A DNA stretch of 64,000 bases from Amphritea atlantica. Lineage in GTDB: Bacteria > Pseudomonadota > Gammaproteobacteria > Pseudomonadales > Balneatricaceae. The translations under genes were made by a program, and so were the position numbers. The notes under the pieces are model-generated. The model saw only the letters and a list, made by a program, of their open reading frames with translations, was not told the DNA's origin and searched no databases. The DNA lies in the NCBI GenBank assembly GCA_024397875.1, contig CP073344.1:1045001-1109000 (forward strand), in the 5' to 3' direction. Within the stretch, counting starts at the first letter, position 1. The number at the start of each line of letters is the position of its first letter. Shown one piece after another: positions 10,033 to 19,453 of the stretch.

Positions 10033-10094
10033 TTGGCCCTGAGATGCTGGTTTTGATTAGTCTGAATGGCTATTTACTGGATAGCCGGATATAG
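10033..10094 (+). pseudogene. Relic of the 3' region of a gtsD-like ATPase gene
   Basis: About 40 bases here match gtsD around 8776-8815 with only a handful of differences. The shared core includes CTGGTTTTGATTA and TCTGAATGGC. Translated, it reads PEMLVLISLNG then xxxDSRI and a stop, against PDTLVLINLNGQEVDCRV in gtsD. Nothing else of the gene remains. It is a vestige, not a functional gene. Confidence 0.5.
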
Positions 10095-10097
10095 AGA

Positions 10098-10154
10098 AAG
10101 CCGCACAGCAGAGGGAGGAGGGGCTATACAGGCCCGCCCCAGCTATGCGGTTTT
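10098..10154 (-). terminator. Probable terminator of pgi
   Basis: On the minus strand, the arms CCGCATAGC and GCTGTGCGG (10142-10150 with 10101-10109) enclose a GC-rich inner stem and are followed by CTTTCTCT. The U-tract is poor, so this is a moderate call for the end of the pgi transcript. Confidence 0.4.
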
Positions 10155-10169
10155 AAAGGCCGTAAGGCG

Positions 10170-11825
10170 CTATTTTTTAACAACGGCCGCACTTTTGGCA
10201 TCCTGATCTGGCCTCTTTTGAGCGGGTTTTGGTGGCTGTTTAGTCCTCATTTTACTGCGTACGATATTCATCAGGCCCTGAGTCGACGGGTCATATTCAG
10301 AACTCTTTAGCTCAATATTACGGCTGATCTCAGTCGCCAGACGCTTGCCCAGTTGCACGCCCCACTGATCGAACGAGTTGATGTTCCAGATCGCCCCCTG
10401 AACAAACACTTTATGCTCATACAGGGCGATCAGAGCGCCCAGGTTGTGTGGCGTTAACCGATCCAGAAGCAGGGTGTTGCTGGGACGATTGCCCGGGCAG
10501 GTCTGATAGTCCAGAATCCCTTCCTGCTGATCACCGTTCATAAACGCGTTGGCCTGGGCGAGCATATTGGTGAGCAAGGCAAAGTGGTGCTCTTCGGTTT
10601 CCTCATCGGGCTCAAGGGAGGCGATAAAATCGATCGGAACGAAACGTGTACCCTGGTGAAGCAGCTGGAAAAAGGCGTGCTGCCCATTGGAGCCGGTCTG
10701 GCCCCAGATGATAGGGCCGGTTGCAAAGTCTACCGGGTGACCTTCCATATCAACCGATTTGCCATTACTTTCCATGTCCAGCTGTTGCAGAAATGCCGGC
10801 AGTTGATGGAGCGCCTGATCGTAAGGGATGATGGCCTGGGTTTCGGCCCCCAGGAAATTAATATTCCAGATGCCAATCAGGGCCATCAATACCGGCATAT
10901 TCTTGCTCAGTGGTGCATCGACAAAGTGGCGATCCATTTCGTAGGCGCCTTCCAGCAGCTCGATAAAACGGTCGTAACCGATGGAGAGGGCGATTGCCAG
11001 ACCGATACTCGACCAGAGAGAGTAACGTCCACCCACCCAGGCCCAGAATTCGAAGATGTTTTCCCGGCGGATACCAAACTCCATCGCTGCCGCCTGATTG
11101 GTCGACAGGGCAACAAAGTGCTGGCCAATGTCAGACTGACCGGTGTTGTCAATAAACCAGCGTCGTGCCGTGCTGGCATTCAGCAGTGTTTCCTGGGTTG
11201 AAAACGTCTTGGTTGAAACGATAAACAGGGTGGTTTCGGGATCAAGACTGGCCAGTACTTTCTTTATATGCTGCCCATCGACGTTGGATATAAAGTGAAA
11301 ACTCAGCTCGGGATGCTTGTAGTTTAGCAGCGCACGGCACACCATATTGGGACCCAGATCGGAACCACCAATACCGATGTTGACGATACTGCGGATCCGT
11401 TTGCCGCTGAAACCTTTCCACTCACCGCTTCTGACCTTGTCGCTGAACGCTTCCAGTTTTTTCAGACTGGCGCGAATGGAAGGCATGACATCCTCACCAT
11501 TAACGACCACCGGCTCTTCACCCCGGTTGCGCAGTGCGGTATGCAATACCGGCCGTTTCTCCGTTACGTTGATAATATCTCCGGAAAACATCTGTGCACG
11601 GCGCTGATGAAGGGGGGAGTGATCTGCAAGCGTGATTAATGTTTTAAGTGCCTCATCACTGATTTTGTTTTTTGAATAATCCAGAAATATTCCCCCCAGT
11701 TGGAGGCTCATTTTATTAAAACGTTCAGGGTCGTTTTTAAAATAATCTGAAATTTTGTCGTTGCTGTTTTTTTCAGCCAGTTTGACGAGTTTTTTCCAGG
11801 TAACTGAAGAGCTGAGCTGATACAT
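10170..11825 (-). CDS. pgi: Glucose-6-phosphate isomerase
   Basis: Interconverts glucose-6-phosphate and fructose-6-phosphate, linking the fructose arm and gluconeogenic flow to the Entner-Doudoroff route. 551 residues, full length. Family signatures are present: FEFWAWVGGRYSLWSSIGLA and, near the C-terminus, YEHKVFVQGAIWNINSFDQW followed by GVQLGK. Phosphate-site segments IGIGGSDLGP and STKTFSTQET are intact. It is monocistronic and convergent with araC. A short lysine/proline-rich tail follows the catalytic fold. Confidence 0.97.
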   Translation of the reverse strand: MYQLSSSVTWKKLVKLAEKNSNDKISDYFKNDPERFNKMSLQLGGIFLDYSKNKISDEALKTLITLADHSPLHQRRAQMFSGDIINVTEKRPVLHTALRNRGEEPVVVNGEDVMPSIRASLKKLEAFSDKVRSGEWKGFSGKRIRSIVNIGIGGSDLGPNMVCRALLNYKHPELSFHFISNVDGQHIKKVLASLDPETTLFIVSTKTFSTQETLLNASTARRWFIDNTGQSDIGQHFVALSTNQAAAMEFGIRRENIFEFWAWVGGRYSLWSSIGLAIALSIGYDRFIELLEGAYEMDRHFVDAPLSKNMPVLMALIGIWNINFLGAETQAIIPYDQALHQLPAFLQQLDMESNGKSVDMEGHPVDFATGPIIWGQTGSNGQHAFFQLLHQGTRFVPIDFIASLEPDEETEEHHFALLTNMLAQANAFMNGDQQEGILDYQTCPGNRPSNTLLLDRLTPHNLGALIALYEHKVFVQGAIWNINSFDQWGVQLGKRLATEISRNIELKSSEYDPSTQGLMNIVRSKMRTKQPPKPAQKRPDQDAKSAAVVKK

Positions 11826-12356
11826 AAATATGTCTCTTTTTTATTGTTGGCATCAATTAAAGGTGCCGCTGACTGTGACTTTTCATGACGTCATCGCTGT
11901 AATGCCTGATAGCAGGTAGGTCCACTGTAGCATGGAAAGAGCTGCTGCCAGATCATCATAAGATAGTAATAAAACATATAAATATAAAATTTATTATGAA
12001 TATACCATTAATTATTAGTAATAAAAACAAAATTATTGCGTGTGCGATCTGTCTGAGCATGGGCTGTGAACGATGTCAGATTCTGCATTTTTTGGCTTGC
12101 TCAGGTTTTATTGATGATGATGGGTTTTATGGGGTTTTGGTTTGTTTACTAAATTATTGCGCATTTTAGTAAGCGTTTAGATGGTTTTAGATATTTAAGA
12201 TACTGCGTTTAGATGGTTTTTATTGCGGCTGTTACTCGTTTTTATAATATCTATCGAAGGATTTATTGATCCTGAAGAATTTACCTTCCTGTGATAATCG
12301 GAAGTTAATACTTTATTTCCGGTTACATATATAAAAAAAAGACGGAGAAGTATGAA
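11826..12356. promoter_or_regulatory. AT-rich intergenic region with a 16-base direct repeat upstream of the porin
   Basis: This 531-base divergent gap between pgi and the porin contains no credible gene. GCGTTTAGATGGTTTT occurs exactly twice, at 12173-12188 and 12205-12220, 32 bases apart (about three helical turns), on the porin side. The spacing suggests side-by-side binding of a regulator. The rest is AT-rich with no further clear motif. Confidence 0.5.
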
Positions 12357-13322
12357 GTGAATTACAATAAGAAAAAGTTTGTAAAGTCGATGCTTGGAGC
12401 GGCAATTCTGGTGGCTTTGTCCAGTCAGTCCATGGCCGGTACCGATTTCAATGCTAACCTCGAATTAGATACTGATGCTACGGATACTGCAGCAGAGACT
12501 ACTTATGATCAGAATGGCCGGGTCGAGGTCAACGTTCTTTCCCGTCGTGAAAAAGGTGAATATTTCGTTCAGGCAAAGGGGACTGTGCTACTCACCGTTG
12601 ATGGCTCAACAGCTGTTGATGATGCATATGTTCAGTTCGGATCAAACACCTGGGATCTGCAGGCCGGGCGTTTTGAGGCTGTAAATCTGTTCCCAAAAGC
12701 GAAGGATACTCTGATTGTTCATGCGGGCGGTGTGAGCGTCTATGAAGCCAATATGGTGCGTGGTCGTATCGGTGATGGCGGTGGTCAGTTCGCATTGCAC
12801 TACAATGCAAACGACAATGTTAAATTTGAACTGGCAACCATTTTTGGTGATGAGAATGCTTCGGGCGATGACACTACCGCTGTTTCCGGTGTACGCCCTG
12901 CCATCACCTGGAGTACTGATGGATTCAGCCTGTTTGCGGGTTACGAGAAAGTTAAATATGATCTGACCGCAGGTGGTACTCAAGATAAAAGTGGTTTCGG
13001 TATCGGTACTAACTTTGATCTGGGCGCGGCTAACATCAACATCGCAGCTGCCCGCTCAAAAGATGAGAATACTGACGAGAAAGTCACCTCTTACATTGCG
13101 AACATGGTTTACGGTAACTTTGGTGCTGGTGTAATTCGTTCAGATGTTGATCAGGGTAGCAGTGCTGATCCTAAGGTCACCACCACTTATCTGGCGTACA
13201 CCGTTCCGCTGCTTGATATCGAAGGAGCTTCCGTTACGTTCGCAGGTTCTTTCTCTTCAGCTGATAATGTCGCTGATGATGAAGCGACGGCACTGCGTAT
13301 ACGCTTAAACTATACGTTTTAA
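12357..13322 (+). CDS. Outer-membrane porin, probably for sugars
   Basis: 321 residues with a signal peptide (MNYNKKKFVKSMLGAAIL, cleavage likely after SMA near residue 27). Alternating hydrophobic/polar beta-strand patterns fill the mature part, and it ends in an aromatic residue (LNYTF), the usual outer-membrane insertion signal. Translation starts at GTG 12357 with GGAGAAG 7 bases upstream; the nearby ATG at 12352 is followed at once by a stop. It resembles small raffinose/carbohydrate-type porins, and the position among sugar genes supports that, but substrate is not readable. Confidence 0.8.
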   Translation: MNYNKKKFVKSMLGAAILVALSSQSMAGTDFNANLELDTDATDTAAETTYDQNGRVEVNVLSRREKGEYFVQAKGTVLLTVDGSTAVDDAYVQFGSNTWDLQAGRFEAVNLFPKAKDTLIVHAGGVSVYEANMVRGRIGDGGGQFALHYNANDNVKFELATIFGDENASGDDTTAVSGVRPAITWSTDGFSLFAGYEKVKYDLTAGGTQDKSGFGIGTNFDLGAANINIAAARSKDENTDEKVTSYIANMVYGNFGAGVIRSDVDQGSSADPKVTTTYLAYTVPLLDIEGASVTFAGSFSSADNVADDEATALRIRLNYTF

Positions 13323-13458
13323 TAGCTGACGTTTTGCCCCGGGCGAGCTGTTGCAATGGAACCCCTTCCTATTACAACCTCGCAGGGGCTGATTCACCTG
13401 GGAAGTTTATGGGCTGGCGGCTGCAAGCAGGGTTAACTCATAAGCTTCTGTGCCATTT

Positions 13459-13493
13459 GCCGACAGAGATCCGTGATTTCTGTCGGCTTTTTT
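13459..13493 (+). terminator. Rho-independent terminator after the porin
   Basis: Perfect stem GCCGACAGA/TCTGTCGGC with an 11-base loop, followed by TTTTTT. It ends the porin transcript before the convergent lacI-type gene. Confidence 0.85.
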
Positions 13494-13512
13494 ATACCGG
13501 TTTATACCGACA

Positions 13513-14598
13513 TCAGGGTAGGGGGCAGCTTTCGCGGATGAGGAGTTCTGTTGCCAGTATTGTTTCGTGAGGGGTGTCAGGTTTGGTAAACAGGCTTGCA
13601 GCAATCTCGCCTTTGGCAAAGTTGTCCTGCTTAACCGTTGTCAGTGATGGCGAACTGGTAAGCGACTCGGGGACACCATCGAAACCTATTATTTTAAGTT
13701 CTTGTGGGATTCTGATTCCCATTCTGGTTGCCTCTTTAATGGCGGTCAGTGCATAGGTGTCGGTCATGCAAAAAAGAGCATCAGGCCGGGGGGTGCATTG
13801 CAGTGCTTCACGCACGGCGAGCAGGGCTGAGGCTTCAGTGTTATCCGGGATATGCCAGATTCGCTCATTGGGCAAAATCATATTGTGTTCACTCAGCGCT
13901 TTACGGTATCCCTGCAGGCGCAGCGCAGCGACAGAAATGGTGTTGCTGAACAGATCGTTATCGTTGTAGACCCGGCACACATGTTTAGAGTCAATGATGC
14001 GTAATCCCAGTATGGCTGGGTATTCTGGATGATGTTGCAGTGCCAGATTTGCGCTATTGAATGCGCCTCCGAAATTGTCACTGGCTACACTGCTGTGATT
14101 CCCCATAGCGCAGTCGACGGCAATGAGTTTTTTACTTTGCAGCGTGAGCTGATCAAAAATTGCTTCCTCTTCAATGTGTCCGTAGACAATAAAACCATCG
14201 ACGGATGACTGTAGCCGGCGCACCTGGTTAGTGCTGGATAGCTCCCGGGAGTGGATCAGTAGCATGCTCAGATGCTGGCTTTCTAACTCGGTGGTGACGC
14301 CATTGAGGAATTGATTGGCAACACTGTCGTTCAGGTTATAGCTGAGGCAGTCTGGCAGCACTATGCCGATAACACCCTGGTTACCGTTGGTATCTGCTTT
14401 ACGGGGAGAGCCTGAACTGCGATAACCCAGTTGCTGGCACTCAGACAGGATGCGTTCGCGCAGCTCCGGTGAGAGTTGATCCGGGTGATTGAACGCATTC
14501 GAAATGGTCGCTGTAGAGACGCCTATATGCGTAGCGGCATCCCGGATTGTCGGGCGGGGCGCTTTTTTGCTGTCAGCGATCATAGCCTGAGTCTCCAA
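13513..14598 (-). CDS. LacI-family transcriptional regulator 1
   Basis: 361 residues. The N-terminal LacI helix-turn-helix is TIRDAATHIGVSTATISNAF with the hinge region LRERILSECQQLGYR, then a periplasmic-binding-like effector domain (GVIGIVLPDCLSYNLNDSV onward, and KIIGFDGVPESLTSSPSLTT near the end). It is divergent from the second LacI gene and convergent with the porin. It could regulate either the porin or another sugar operon. Confidence 0.9.
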   Translation of the reverse strand: METQAMIADSKKAPRPTIRDAATHIGVSTATISNAFNHPDQLSPELRERILSECQQLGYRSSGSPRKADTNGNQGVIGIVLPDCLSYNLNDSVANQFLNGVTTELESQHLSMLLIHSRELSSTNQVRRLQSSVDGFIVYGHIEEEAIFDQLTLQSKKLIAVDCAMGNHSSVASDNFGGAFNSANLALQHHPEYPAILGLRIIDSKHVCRVYNDNDLFSNTISVAALRLQGYRKALSEHNMILPNERIWHIPDNTEASALLAVREALQCTPRPDALFCMTDTYALTAIKEATRMGIRIPQELKIIGFDGVPESLTSSPSLTTVKQDNFAKGEIAASLFTKPDTPHETILATELLIRESCPLP

Positions 14599-14976
14599 AG
14601 TGAAGAGCGGGCAGAGGTTCTTTCTTTAATGCTTCATGGGTGAAACATTTTAAACAAGCAGTCATTTTCATAATATATGCATTTTTATTGTTATATGTTT
14701 TAAGAGGTGGATCGACATGACTAATCTGATATCAGGCCATTCCGACCTGCTGTAGCGGGTCTCTCTACAATAAATTATGATTTTTTAACTTACTGTTTAA
14801 TAATATATTTTTTGTCTTTATTTAAAACTACAGGATTTCATATCAGGTTCAATTGAGTGCCTGAACAACCACCGTAGCGTTAAAATAACACTTCCTGTCA
14901 GCATTTACAGTTTAGTTCTGTTTTGTTTCGTAGTTTAAAAAATCTAATCATTGAGGTGAATAATACTCAAACAACA
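14599..14976. other. Intergenic region between the two lacI-type genes
   Basis: About 380 bases of AT-rich DNA with no gene I can support. The only clear elements in the gap are the promoter and operator at its right edge, listed separately. Confidence 0.6.
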
Positions 14977-15005
14977 TTGACAACTCAATGGCTCCGATCT
15001 AATAT
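14977..15005 (+). promoter_or_regulatory. Sigma-70 promoter of the fructoside operon
   Basis: TTGACA (14977-14982), 17-base spacer, TAATAT (15000-15005): nearly consensus. It lies directly upstream of the LacI operator and the lacI-type gene and would drive lacI and the ABC/GH32 genes behind it. Confidence 0.8.
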
Positions 15006-15006
15006 T

Positions 15007-15020
15007 TGACAACGTTGTCA
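15007..15020. promoter_or_regulatory. LacI-family operator
   Basis: Perfect 14-base palindrome TGACAACGTTGTCA with the central CG typical of LacI/GalR operators. It starts one base after the -10 element, covering the transcription start, so binding would block the promoter. It most likely binds the product of the gene starting at 15038 (autoregulation). Confidence 0.85.
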
Positions 15021-15037
15021 TAAGTGGTCGTAGATTG

Positions 15038-16048
15038 ATGGTATCCATTAAGCAGGTGGCGAAGCAGGCCGGAGTTTCCTTTAAAACCGTTTCCAGGGTG
15101 GTTAATAACGACCCTAATGTGCGTGAAGAAACCCGTGCCCGTGTACAGGAAGCGATTACTGCTTTGAACTACAGACCTAACCGGGCCGCTCGCATGATGC
15201 GTAATCAGCAGTCGGGTGTTATCGGTTTTATCTCGGATGAAGTGGTAACTCAGCCCTATGCCGGAGACCTTTTGATCGGGGCGCAGGAGGTTGCGAGTCG
15301 GCATGATAAGGTTTTAATGGTGGTTAACATTGAAAACGATCGTATTGGCAGGCAGCGAGCAATTGATATGTTGCTGGAACGCCGGGTAGAAGGACTGGTC
15401 TATGCGAGCTACTACCATAAAGAAGTGCAGGTACCGCAAGAGATGTTACAGGTGCCTTCAGTGCTGGTGAACTGCTACGCAGAAAACGAAACACTCACAA
15501 CTTTTATTCCTGACGAAGTTCAGGCTGGCTATGATGCTACGCGGTTGCTGATTGAGCAGGGCCATAAACGAATTGGTCATATTACTCTTAATCCGGATAT
15601 TGTCGCTGCGGTAAAACGACTGGAGGGTTACCGGAAGGCGCTCGCTGAGGCGGATATTGCGTATGATCCGCAGTTGATTGTTCAGGGTGAGCCACGCTTT
15701 GACGAAGCAGCGGATTGTATTAATGTTGAAAAAGCGGTTGCAGAGCTATTGAGGCTGAACAATCAACCAACGGCCTTTGTATGTGGAAAAGATGAATTTG
15801 CAATGCAGGCCTACTTTGAGTTTGCTAAGCGTGGATTGCAGGTCGGCAGAGAGATAGCGATCACCAGTTTTGATAATCAGCGTATGATCGCGCCAGGTTT
15901 GTCTCCCGGGCTGACTACCATGGCATTGCCACATTTTGAGATGGGGCAGGCTGCGATGAATAGTATTTTCAATCAGGGGGGCGATATTGTTACCCGGTTG
16001 ATCCCGTTTTCAGTCATTGAACGGCAGTCTCATTTACTGAAAAATTAG
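15038..16048 (+). CDS. LacI-family transcriptional repressor 2
   Basis: 336 residues from ATG 15038 (a TTG immediately before it is possible). Helix-turn-helix SIKQVAKQAGVSFKTVSRVV, hinge LNYRPNRAARMMR, then the sugar-binding effector domain (GVIGFISDEV onward). It is the first gene of a run lacI-binding protein-two permeases-ATPase-GH32 on the same strand with short gaps, so it is the likely local repressor, responding to a fructoside or its product. Confidence 0.92.
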   Translation: MVSIKQVAKQAGVSFKTVSRVVNNDPNVREETRARVQEAITALNYRPNRAARMMRNQQSGVIGFISDEVVTQPYAGDLLIGAQEVASRHDKVLMVVNIENDRIGRQRAIDMLLERRVEGLVYASYYHKEVQVPQEMLQVPSVLVNCYAENETLTTFIPDEVQAGYDATRLLIEQGHKRIGHITLNPDIVAAVKRLEGYRKALAEADIAYDPQLIVQGEPRFDEAADCINVEKAVAELLRLNNQPTAFVCGKDEFAMQAYFEFAKRGLQVGREIAITSFDNQRMIAPGLSPGLTTMALPHFEMGQAAMNSIFNQGGDIVTRLIPFSVIERQSHLLKN

Positions 16049-16087
16049 TGCTTAAAATCAAGAAAAAATAACAATAAGGGTCTAAAC

Positions 16088-17306
16088 ATGAAAAGAATGA
16101 ACATCTCTCTTTTGTCTTGCGCGGTAATGACAACGTTGACATTCAGTGTTGGCAGCGTCATGGCTGCGACGTCTGAGATTAAACTGTGGCGTCATGAGAC
16201 GAGTAATATTAAGGAGATCGAAGTCAACAAAGCGACTATGGATCGTTTTAATCAGTCACAAACTAAATGGCACATTACTGCAGAGATGATCCCCGAGGGT
16301 TCATATACCCAGACTGTAACTGCCGCTGCACTGGCTGGAGATCTGCCCTGTATTCTGGATATGGATCAGCCGGTTGTACCTAACTTTGCGTGGTCAGGTT
16401 ATCTGCGTCCCCTTGAGGGCCTGCTTTCCCAGGAAGCGCTTGATGGCCTGATTGGCAGTGCGAAAGGAACATACAAAGGCAAAGTCTATTCTGTCGGTCA
16501 GTTCGATGTCGCGCTGGCGCTGTTTACCCGTAAATCGATTCTTGAGAAATATAACCTGCGTCAGGCGACCTATGTGCAGCCGTGGACTAAGGCTGAGCTG
16601 CTGTACCGGCTGGACCGGTGAGTGGTACTCCTATGGTTATGCACCGATGCTGCAGAGTTTCGGTGCTGATCAGATTGATCGTGACAACTACGTAACATCT
16701 GAGGGTGTGCTAAACGGTAAAGCAGGTCTGGCCTGGGGAACCTTCTTCCAAAGCCTGTTTGACAATGAGTATGTCGATCGTAACCCAAGCGATGACAAAG
16801 CTTTTGTTCAGGGGCGCGCTGCACTGGACTACGTCGGTAGCTGGGAGATGGCAAATCACTCTAAGCGCTGGGGCGATGACCTGGTTGTGATGCCGGTACC
16901 TGATTTTGGCGGCGGTCCGGTTATCGGTGGTGGTTCCTGGCAGTGGGGAATCGCAAAGTCATGTGCAAACCCGGAAGGTGCAGCGGCATTCGTTGATTTT
17001 ATGCTGCAGCCTGAAGAGATTGCTGCAATGTCAGTGGCAACGGGCCTGATTCCTTCATCTCCGGAAGCCGCAGAGCTGACTGACCATTATCAGGCTAGTG
17101 GAGACTGGCGTTATTTTTACGATTTTTCAGCTGCTTTTGCTGAATTGCGTCCGGCTACACCTGCCTATCCAATTATTTCCAGCACCTTTGAAACAATGGC
17201 TCGAAATATAAAAGATGGAGCTAATGTACAGGATGCCCTGGATGATGCAGTCGATACTATCGAGCGCAACATCTCTGATAATAAAGGTTACGGTTTTACT
17301 CAATAA
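16088..17306 (+). pseudogene. Sugar ABC transporter binding protein, frameshifted
   Basis: Family-1 sugar-binding protein with a signal peptide (MKRMNISLLSCAVMTTL, ending in GSVMAA). The first frame runs 177 residues to a stop at 16619-16621; the homologous continuation GWTGEWYSYGYAPMLQSFG is in another frame from about 16608 to 17306. Compared with relatives, about 20-25 residues between PWTKAEL and GWTGEW are also missing, so this is a small out-of-frame deletion rather than a single-base slip. The signal peptide and the rest of the gene are well preserved, suggesting recent damage. The permeases and ATPase downstream look intact. Confidence 0.85.
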
Positions 17307-17383
17307 GCCGGCCTGTCGGGACTGTTATTGTGCTCTGTAAAGGGGGCAGTAACAGTCTGATAGTGAAGCAGCGAGATATGTGT

Positions 17384-18514
17384 ATGAATGCTAATACGTC
17401 TGTTAACAGTAGCGACACGGTAACCGTGTCATCAGGTCGGCCCGCCGAGCCCCACCGTCCACCGAGAAAGCGATATGTCTTTCTTATGAGTGCTCCGGCT
17501 CTGCTTGGTCTGTTTATGTTTATGGTTCTGCCATTTCTAATGGCGCTGGGGATGTCGTTTACCGATCAGCGTTTGTTGTCACCTAATGCGACAGAGTGGG
17601 TTGGTTTACGAAACTATGACCGCTTGTTGAGCATCAGCTGGTTGGTTCAGGAGCCGGTTGCCGATGCAGCTGGCAATCTGAAACATACAGCGGATGGCGA
17701 GCGGGTCTATCCAAGACTGCGTTCAGTGCTGCGTAAGGATTCTGAATATAAAGATTTTAAAGCGTTTACCCACTGGTCTTTTGGAGATAAGCGTGTCGTC
17801 CTTCTGGCGAAGGATCCGAGCTTTATTCAGTCCATTATTAATACATTATTGTTTGTGATTCTGGTGGTGCCGATCCAGTGTGGCACGGCCTTAGGATTGG
17901 CGCTGCTGATTAATCAGAAGCTGCGGGGAATCTTCCTGTTTCGAACGGTATTCTTCTCGCCAGTGGTGACATCTATTGTTGTGGTGTCGATCGTCTGGAG
18001 CTTTCTGTATCACAAAGATTTAGGATTATTTAACCACTATCTGAATGCGATGTCGTTCGGGCTGATCGGCCCGGTTGACTGGCTGGGTGATCCTGACTGG
18101 GCGATGCCCTCGATTGTGCTGATGTCTGCCTGGCAGGCCGCCGGTGTGCAGATGCTGATTTTTCTTGCCGGTTTGCAGGGCATCTCCGGCGATCTGTATG
18201 AAGCCGCTGAGCTCGATGGTGCTGGTCTCTGGGGCAAGTTTGTCAATGTTACTCTGCCGGGGCTAAAGAACACCACTATCTTCGTTGTTATCAGTACGAC
18301 GATTCAGGCGTTTGGTTTGTTTACCCAGGTCGATGTCATGACCCGGGGTGGTCCTCAGGGCTCTACTTCAACGGTTATGTATCATGCCGTGACTAAAGGT
18401 TTCAGGGAGCAGGATATTGCCTACGGTTCTGCGATCAGTGTGATTTTCTTTCTGGCTATTCTGGCAATTGCGTTGCTACAGAAGCGCTTTTTTGACAAGC
18501 AGGAGGGTGCGTAA
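17384..18514 (+). CDS. Sugar ABC transporter permease 1 (fructoside cluster)
   Basis: 376 residues from ATG 17384, chosen because GCGAGA at 17371-17376 is correctly spaced; ATG 17378 is too close. MalF-like: polar N-terminal tail, first membrane segment near ALLGLFMFMVLPFLMALGM, a large periplasmic insertion before the second, and the EAA loop AAELDGAGLWGKFVNVTLPG. It overlaps the next gene by one base (TAATG). Confidence 0.92.
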   Translation: MNANTSVNSSDTVTVSSGRPAEPHRPPRKRYVFLMSAPALLGLFMFMVLPFLMALGMSFTDQRLLSPNATEWVGLRNYDRLLSISWLVQEPVADAAGNLKHTADGERVYPRLRSVLRKDSEYKDFKAFTHWSFGDKRVVLLAKDPSFIQSIINTLLFVILVVPIQCGTALGLALLINQKLRGIFLFRTVFFSPVVTSIVVVSIVWSFLYHKDLGLFNHYLNAMSFGLIGPVDWLGDPDWAMPSIVLMSAWQAAGVQMLIFLAGLQGISGDLYEAAELDGAGLWGKFVNVTLPGLKNTTIFVVISTTIQAFGLFTQVDVMTRGGPQGSTSTVMYHAVTKGFREQDIAYGSAISVIFFLAILAIALLQKRFFDKQEGA

Positions 18515-19383
18515 TGAAACGTTTACAAAAGCTGGGCGCGTATCTCTTTCTTTTACTGATTGGTTACGTTTTTCTGTTCCCGCTGCTGTTTATGATCATG
18601 TCTTCTTTTAAGCCAGAGCAGGTTATTTTTGCGGATCTTTACAGTATTCGGGCTATTCTGCCGGTCGGCGATCTTACGCTGGATAACTACCGCCAGGTAT
18701 TTGAAAAGAGTGATGTTTTACTCTATTTCCGTAACTCAATACTGATTACGTCAGCAACCGTTATTCTGGGATTATTTGTCAATAGCTTACTGGCATTCAC
18801 TCTGTCCCGTATGAGCTGGAGTGGTCGGAAATATATTCTCGCAGCAGTGGTTGCGCTGATGATTATCCCTATCGAAGCGATAGTGGTGCCGCTGTTGCTA
18901 TTGGTATCTAAGCTGCCAACGATCGGCTGGGATCAGGGTGGTTTGGTGCTGATGGGGTCCTGGCTGAACTCGCTGGAAGTGCAGATTCTGCCTTTCGTTG
19001 CGAACTCCTTTTTCATCTTTCTGTTCTATCAGTTCTTCAGGGATATACCGAAAGATTTTGATGAGGCTGCAGAGTTGGATGGCGCGACACCTTTTCAGAT
19101 CTACCGACACATCATCGTGCCGATGTCCGGCCCCGTGTTTGCCACAGTGGCCATCCTGCATTTTCTGTTGATGTGGAATCAGTATATCTGGCCGATTATG
19201 GCGGTGCAGGGTGAGGACGCCCGTCCGGTCATGCCGGGTATTCAGATCTTCTTCGGCAGACAGACCAGCTGGGGTGAAATTATGGCCTACGCCTCATTTG
19301 TTACCCTGCCGGTACTGGCCGTGTTCCTGGCGTTCCAGAAGAAATTTGTAAGCAGTTTGGCCGGAGCCGGCATAAAAGGCTGA
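18514..19383 (+). CDS. Sugar ABC transporter permease 2 (fructoside cluster)
   Basis: 289 residues, MalG-like, with about six membrane segments and the coupling loop AAELDGATPFQIYRHIIVPM. AGGAGG at 18501-18506 serves as ribosome site. It pairs with the preceding permease. The 70-base gap to the ATPase contains no terminator. Confidence 0.93.
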   Translation: MKRLQKLGAYLFLLLIGYVFLFPLLFMIMSSFKPEQVIFADLYSIRAILPVGDLTLDNYRQVFEKSDVLLYFRNSILITSATVILGLFVNSLLAFTLSRMSWSGRKYILAAVVALMIIPIEAIVVPLLLLVSKLPTIGWDQGGLVLMGSWLNSLEVQILPFVANSFFIFLFYQFFRDIPKDFDEAAELDGATPFQIYRHIIVPMSGPVFATVAILHFLLMWNQYIWPIMAVQGEDARPVMPGIQIFFGRQTSWGEIMAYASFVTLPVLAVFLAFQKKFVSSLAGAGIKG

Positions 19384-19453
19384 CCGGTTGTTGGAAAAAT
19401 AAGAATTCAAGCACTTGATGGCCTGTACAGCAGGCAATCTCGGGAGAAGAAAA

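Noticed and set aside
10584..11201. 205-codon open frame antisense to pgi
   Set aside because: It mirrors a highly conserved gene in the opposite strand; antisense frames of this size are common in such coding DNA.
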